From positions 372,001 to 436,000 of the forward strand of contig JAAFJY010000002.1 in the NCBI GenBank assembly GCA_013299105.1: 64,000 nt of DNA, in the 5' to 3' direction. The translations under genes were made by a program, and so were the position numbers. Positions within the stretch are counted from its first letter, which is position 1. Each line of letters begins with the position of its first letter. The DNA comes from Chitinophagales bacterium. Lineage in GTDB: Bacteria; Bacteroidota; Bacteroidia; Chitinophagales; Saprospiraceae. The notes under the pieces were generated by a model. The model searched no databases, had not been told where the DNA came from, and saw only the letters and a list, made by a program, of their open reading frames with translations. Shown here piece by piece: positions 61,730 to 64,000 of this stretch.

Positions 61730-62722
61730 CTATTTCAAGGATAAAATCCGCTGCAAATCACTTGCAGGAACGGTTAAAAGCCCGTTTTTGGTCAACCTGG
61801 GAGTCAGCGTCTTCCAATTGGGATCTTTTTTGAAGATGAAGCGGAACATGGGCAGGGCTTCGTCCATTTTACCCGCGTTGGCCAGGCTGATAGCGTGCCA
61901 ATACTTCATTTCAAGGTTGTCGGGAAAAAGCTTTTCGGCGGCACTGTATTCCTGGCGAGCTTTGTCGATGTCGTTTTTCTCTACGGCCAGGTCGCCAGCG
62001 TTCATGTGGCCGTAGGCTTGGTGTACTTTGAGCAGGCGGCGTAATTCCACCAAGGGATTGGGATGGTCGTCGATGCGGAGGTCTACTTTTCGATCCACCC
62101 AAGACTGGCCAGTTCCCTGTGCTTTGACCACCAACAAAGCTGCCGATTGTTTTCCACGAATATCGCCGCCTACTTTTTCAGCTGCTTCAAGGCTTAACAG
62201 CAGGCGTTCCTCTAGGGTTTTGCCTTTGGAGGCCTCAAAAGCTTGGGCCATGGCGGGCCAAACCTTGTCGTTGGCCATCAGGTTGGCTTGCACCGAGTAG
62301 CCGTCTCCTGTTTTATGTCCAGCCATTTCGATGCACTTGTTGCCGGTGTGTGCTGCTACTTCGCCTTTGGCATTGAGCAAGGCCAATTGGCGTACTTCCC
62401 GGCCTTCGTCAGCGGCTAGCATTTCCTGCATGGCTGCCTGGGGGGTTTTGCCCGTTTTCATCAAAGCCAAGCCTTGTGGACCAAAAGCAGGATTGACAAA
62501 GGACTGGGTGGCTACTACGCCTACCCCTGCTTCGCCCCAAATGACAATGGTACCGGTGGCAAACCAATGTGATTGCACGGCCACGCCCATTTCACCCGTA
62601 GCAGGGTCAATCGCTACGATGGAATAAGTATGGGCCAGCGGCTCCGAGCCGTAGGGTTTTTGGGCAGAAACTGTAGTGTTTGCCCAAAAACACAGCAGCA
62701 GCAATGATGTGATGGTTCTCAT
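61730..62722 (-). CDS. DUF1028 (Ntn-hydrolase-fold) exported protein with TPR-like tail
   Basis: A 330-residue protein with signal peptide (LLLLCFWANTTVSAQ). The DUF1028 domain includes HTYSIVAIDPATGEMGVAVQSHWFA, GVGVVATQSFVNPAFGPQGLALM and GDIRGKQSAALLVVKAQG, the latter typical of Ntn-hydrolase-fold putative peptidases. About 70 C-terminal residues (KARQEYSAAEKLFPDNLEMKYWHAISLANAG) form TPR-like helices. Its start overlaps the stop of the permease gene by 4 bp (ATGA), so the two may be translated together. Confidence 0.85.
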   Translation of the reverse strand: MRTITSLLLLCFWANTTVSAQKPYGSEPLAHTYSIVAIDPATGEMGVAVQSHWFATGTIVIWGEAGVGVVATQSFVNPAFGPQGLALMKTGKTPQAAMQEMLAADEGREVRQLALLNAKGEVAAHTGNKCIEMAGHKTGDGYSVQANLMANDKVWPAMAQAFEASKGKTLEERLLLSLEAAEKVGGDIRGKQSAALLVVKAQGTGQSWVDRKVDLRIDDHPNPLVELRRLLKVHQAYGHMNAGDLAVEKNDIDKARQEYSAAEKLFPDNLEMKYWHAISLANAGKMDEALPMFRFIFKKDPNWKTLTPRLTKNGLLTVPASDLQRILSLK

Positions 62723-64000
62723 GCTTCAGACAAAGTCTTGGAAATATCAGTTTTGCTGGCTTGTAGGGCAGGGATCAAAGCCGCCACAAAACCCAGGAAC
62801 AGGGCTCCCAGCAATAAATAAAACTCTTCTTGCAAAAAGATCCCACCGCTGAAGGAGTAACGGTATTCACTTTTCATCACGCCAGCCAAAATACTCATGG
62901 CCCCGTGACTCAACAAAATACCAAGCACAAAGCCCAAAACGGCCAGGATCAAACCTTCTAACACCACCATGCTGAACAATTTGCCGGGTGAAGCACCCAT
63001 CGTGCGCATGAGAGCCAATTCGTATCGGCGATCGCGCAAGGAGGAAAACAATGAAATAAAAATACTCAAACCCGAAACGGCCATGATTACCAAGGCTAGC
63101 CAACGCAGGGCATCGGCGCCTACTCCCATCATGCTGTACAAGCGATTGATTTCGATGGCGGGCGTTGCGGCCTGCATCTCGGTATTTTCGTTGATGTTGC
63201 GCTGCATGTTCAGGGTTTGTATGTTGTTGCCTTTGAATTGCAGCAAAACTGAAGTAATGTCTTTGTCCTCGTATTCGGTGATGGGCTTCAGTGGCGCACT
63301 GTGGTCATGCGCTTCGTGGTCGTGCCCAGCGTGGTCCCCGTGCCCTTCTTCGTGATCGTGGCCCTCATGGTCATGGTCTTCGTGCCCTTCTTCGGTATGG
63401 GCTTCAGCTTCATGGTCGTGTTCGCCCTCGTGGTCGTGTTCGTCATGGGCTTCGCCTTCTTTGTGATCATGGGCTTCTTCTTCTATTGGGGTCGTTTCGG
63501 CGGCGGCTTCTTCGCCCGTGTCAGCACCTTCGTGATCGTGCACGTCCCAGATGGTTTGCGGTGCGGTCAGGATCAACAAGTCTGCGGCTGAACCCGTTGG
63601 TTCCAAGATACCTACCACTTTGAAGGCGTGACCGTGGTGCTCCAGGTTCGAGTCTTCGATCAAGCCGTGCGAACTTTCAAATGTATCTCCGATTTTCAAA
63701 TTCAGCTCTTTTGCGGCCACCGCTCCCACTACTGATTCCAAAATGGCTTCGTACATGCGCCCTTGTCCCATTTTGGCCTGGTAAAGGTCCAAAAAATTGG
63801 GGGTAGTGCCCACAATGCGATAACCGCGATAGTTGTCGCCCAAGGAAAGGGGCACCGCAGTTTTGATGAAGGGGTGCTTGGGATTTAAAAATGGTTTAGC
63901 TGCCTTGAGCGGGATATTACCCGTTGGCGCATCAATGTGGTACATACTGGCCAGGATCAATTGCAAAGGGCTGCCTTTGGCACCGATGACCAGGTTAATA
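62719..64000 (-). CDS. FtsX-like ABC permease with His/Asp/Glu-rich loop (cut by window edge)
   Basis: The C-terminal ~415 residues of a MacB/LolC-type permease; the frame continues past base 64000. VIGAKGSPLQLILASMYHIDAPTGNIP is the periplasmic start of the FtsX MacB-PCD domain. An exposed loop (about bases 63301-63540) is very rich in His, Asp and Glu (HDHEGHDHEEGHGDHAGHDH), which suggests metal binding. The last three helices and ALALMRTMGASPGKLFSMVVLEG are the FtsX signature. The ATPase partner and N-terminus are outside the window. Confidence 0.85.
   Translation of the reverse strand, partial: INLVIGAKGSPLQLILASMYHIDAPTGNIPLKAAKPFLNPKHPFIKTAVPLSLGDNYRGYRIVGTTPNFLDLYQAKMGQGRMYEAILESVVGAVAAKELNLKIGDTFESSHGLIEDSNLEHHGHAFKVVGILEPTGSAADLLILTAPQTIWDVHDHEGADTGEEAAAETTPIEEEAHDHKEGEAHDEHDHEGEHDHEAEAHTEEGHEDHDHEGHDHEEGHGDHAGHDHEAHDHSAPLKPITEYEDKDITSVLLQFKGNNIQTLNMQRNINENTEMQAATPAIEINRLYSMMGVGADALRWLALVIMAVSGLSIFISLFSSLRDRRYELALMRTMGASPGKLFSMVVLEGLILAVLGFVLGILLSHGAMSILAGVMKSEYRYSFSGGIFLQEEFYLLLGALFLGFVAALIPALQASKTDISKTLSEA
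63301..63540 (-). other. Metal-binding-like His-rich insertion of the FtsX permease
   Basis: About 80 codons of the permease with dozens of His, Asp and Glu and several HDHE units, in the periplasmic domain between LILTAPQTIWDV and LKPITEYEDKD. Confidence 0.8.

Noticed and set aside
1..64000. tRNA or rRNA genes
   Set aside because: I saw no cloverleaf-like or rRNA-like sequence on reading, though weak tRNA genes could be missed by eye.

Overview
The window looks like a chromosomal segment from a Bacteroidota bacterium, probably a filamentous or gliding saprospirian (Haliscomenobacter/Lewinella-like; the genus is a guess). The evidence is a UpxY/NusG-like antiterminator, a two-FAS1 lipoprotein, a CarboxypepD_reg-type secreted protein, lipobox proteins of the Bacteroidota kind, many genes with little or no Shine-Dalgarno signal, and intergenic DNA packed with small hairpin repeats and (ATGACGCGG)n-type modules. 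Base composition is moderate to GC-rich, with clearly AT-richer islands.

Layout. Positions 1-473 are the end of lhgO. Positions 516-16775 begin a surface-polysaccharide locus: sugar-nucleotide genes (aminotransferase, UDP-sugar dehydrogenase, UDP-glucuronate epimerase), UpxY, a PHP phosphatase, an SLBB export protein, a Wzz-like protein, a flippase, glycosyltransferases and a Wzy-like polymerase. AsnB and a GT4 enzyme follow to about 20.3 kb. Positions 20318-25048 hold an arsenosugar/'selenodomain' group (phosphatase-like protein, TIGR04283-type transferase, DUF547, AhpD-like protein, ArsS-type radical SAM). Next come an Omp85-type barrel (minus strand), a second export pair (Wza lipoprotein and Wzc BY-kinase), and a FAS1 lipoprotein. 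From 31.3 to 51.8 kb lies a third export route (Wzm/Wzt ABC transporter) with UDP-galactopyranose mutase, two WbsX proteins, about nine glycosyltransferases, a methyltransferase and an O-antigen ligase/polymerase. Parts of this block (39.2-40.8 kb, 45.1-50.2 kb) are AT-rich, and the composition changes inside genes, which suggests cassette exchange. After 56 kb the genes are mostly housekeeping or orphan, largely on the minus strand, ending in a partial FtsX-type permease with a His/Asp/Glu-rich loop.

The repeat DNA is the most unusual part. (1) A REP/RAYT system at 32.3-38.3 kb has about 20 copies of GACAGGGCATGCCCTGTC next to a GTAG tetranucleotide, including an eight-unit array with an 88-90 bp period and one copy in frame inside the RAYT gene. 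(2) A 3.5-kb array at 51.77-55.3 kb is built of modules that each carry the 5' end of a GxxExxY nuclease-like gene; the one intact gene lies between inverted copies of the module. (3) There is a 450-bp IS21-type miniature element with a 5-bp target duplication, and a 321-bp element with 44-bp terminal inverted repeats. (4) Many stem-variable hairpins with three-base loops occur across the window.

Taken together, the protein genes would make, modify and export at least one and possibly three surface polysaccharides. The repeats may provide the homology for reshuffling them. All functional calls rest on reading motifs by eye; no database search was run.
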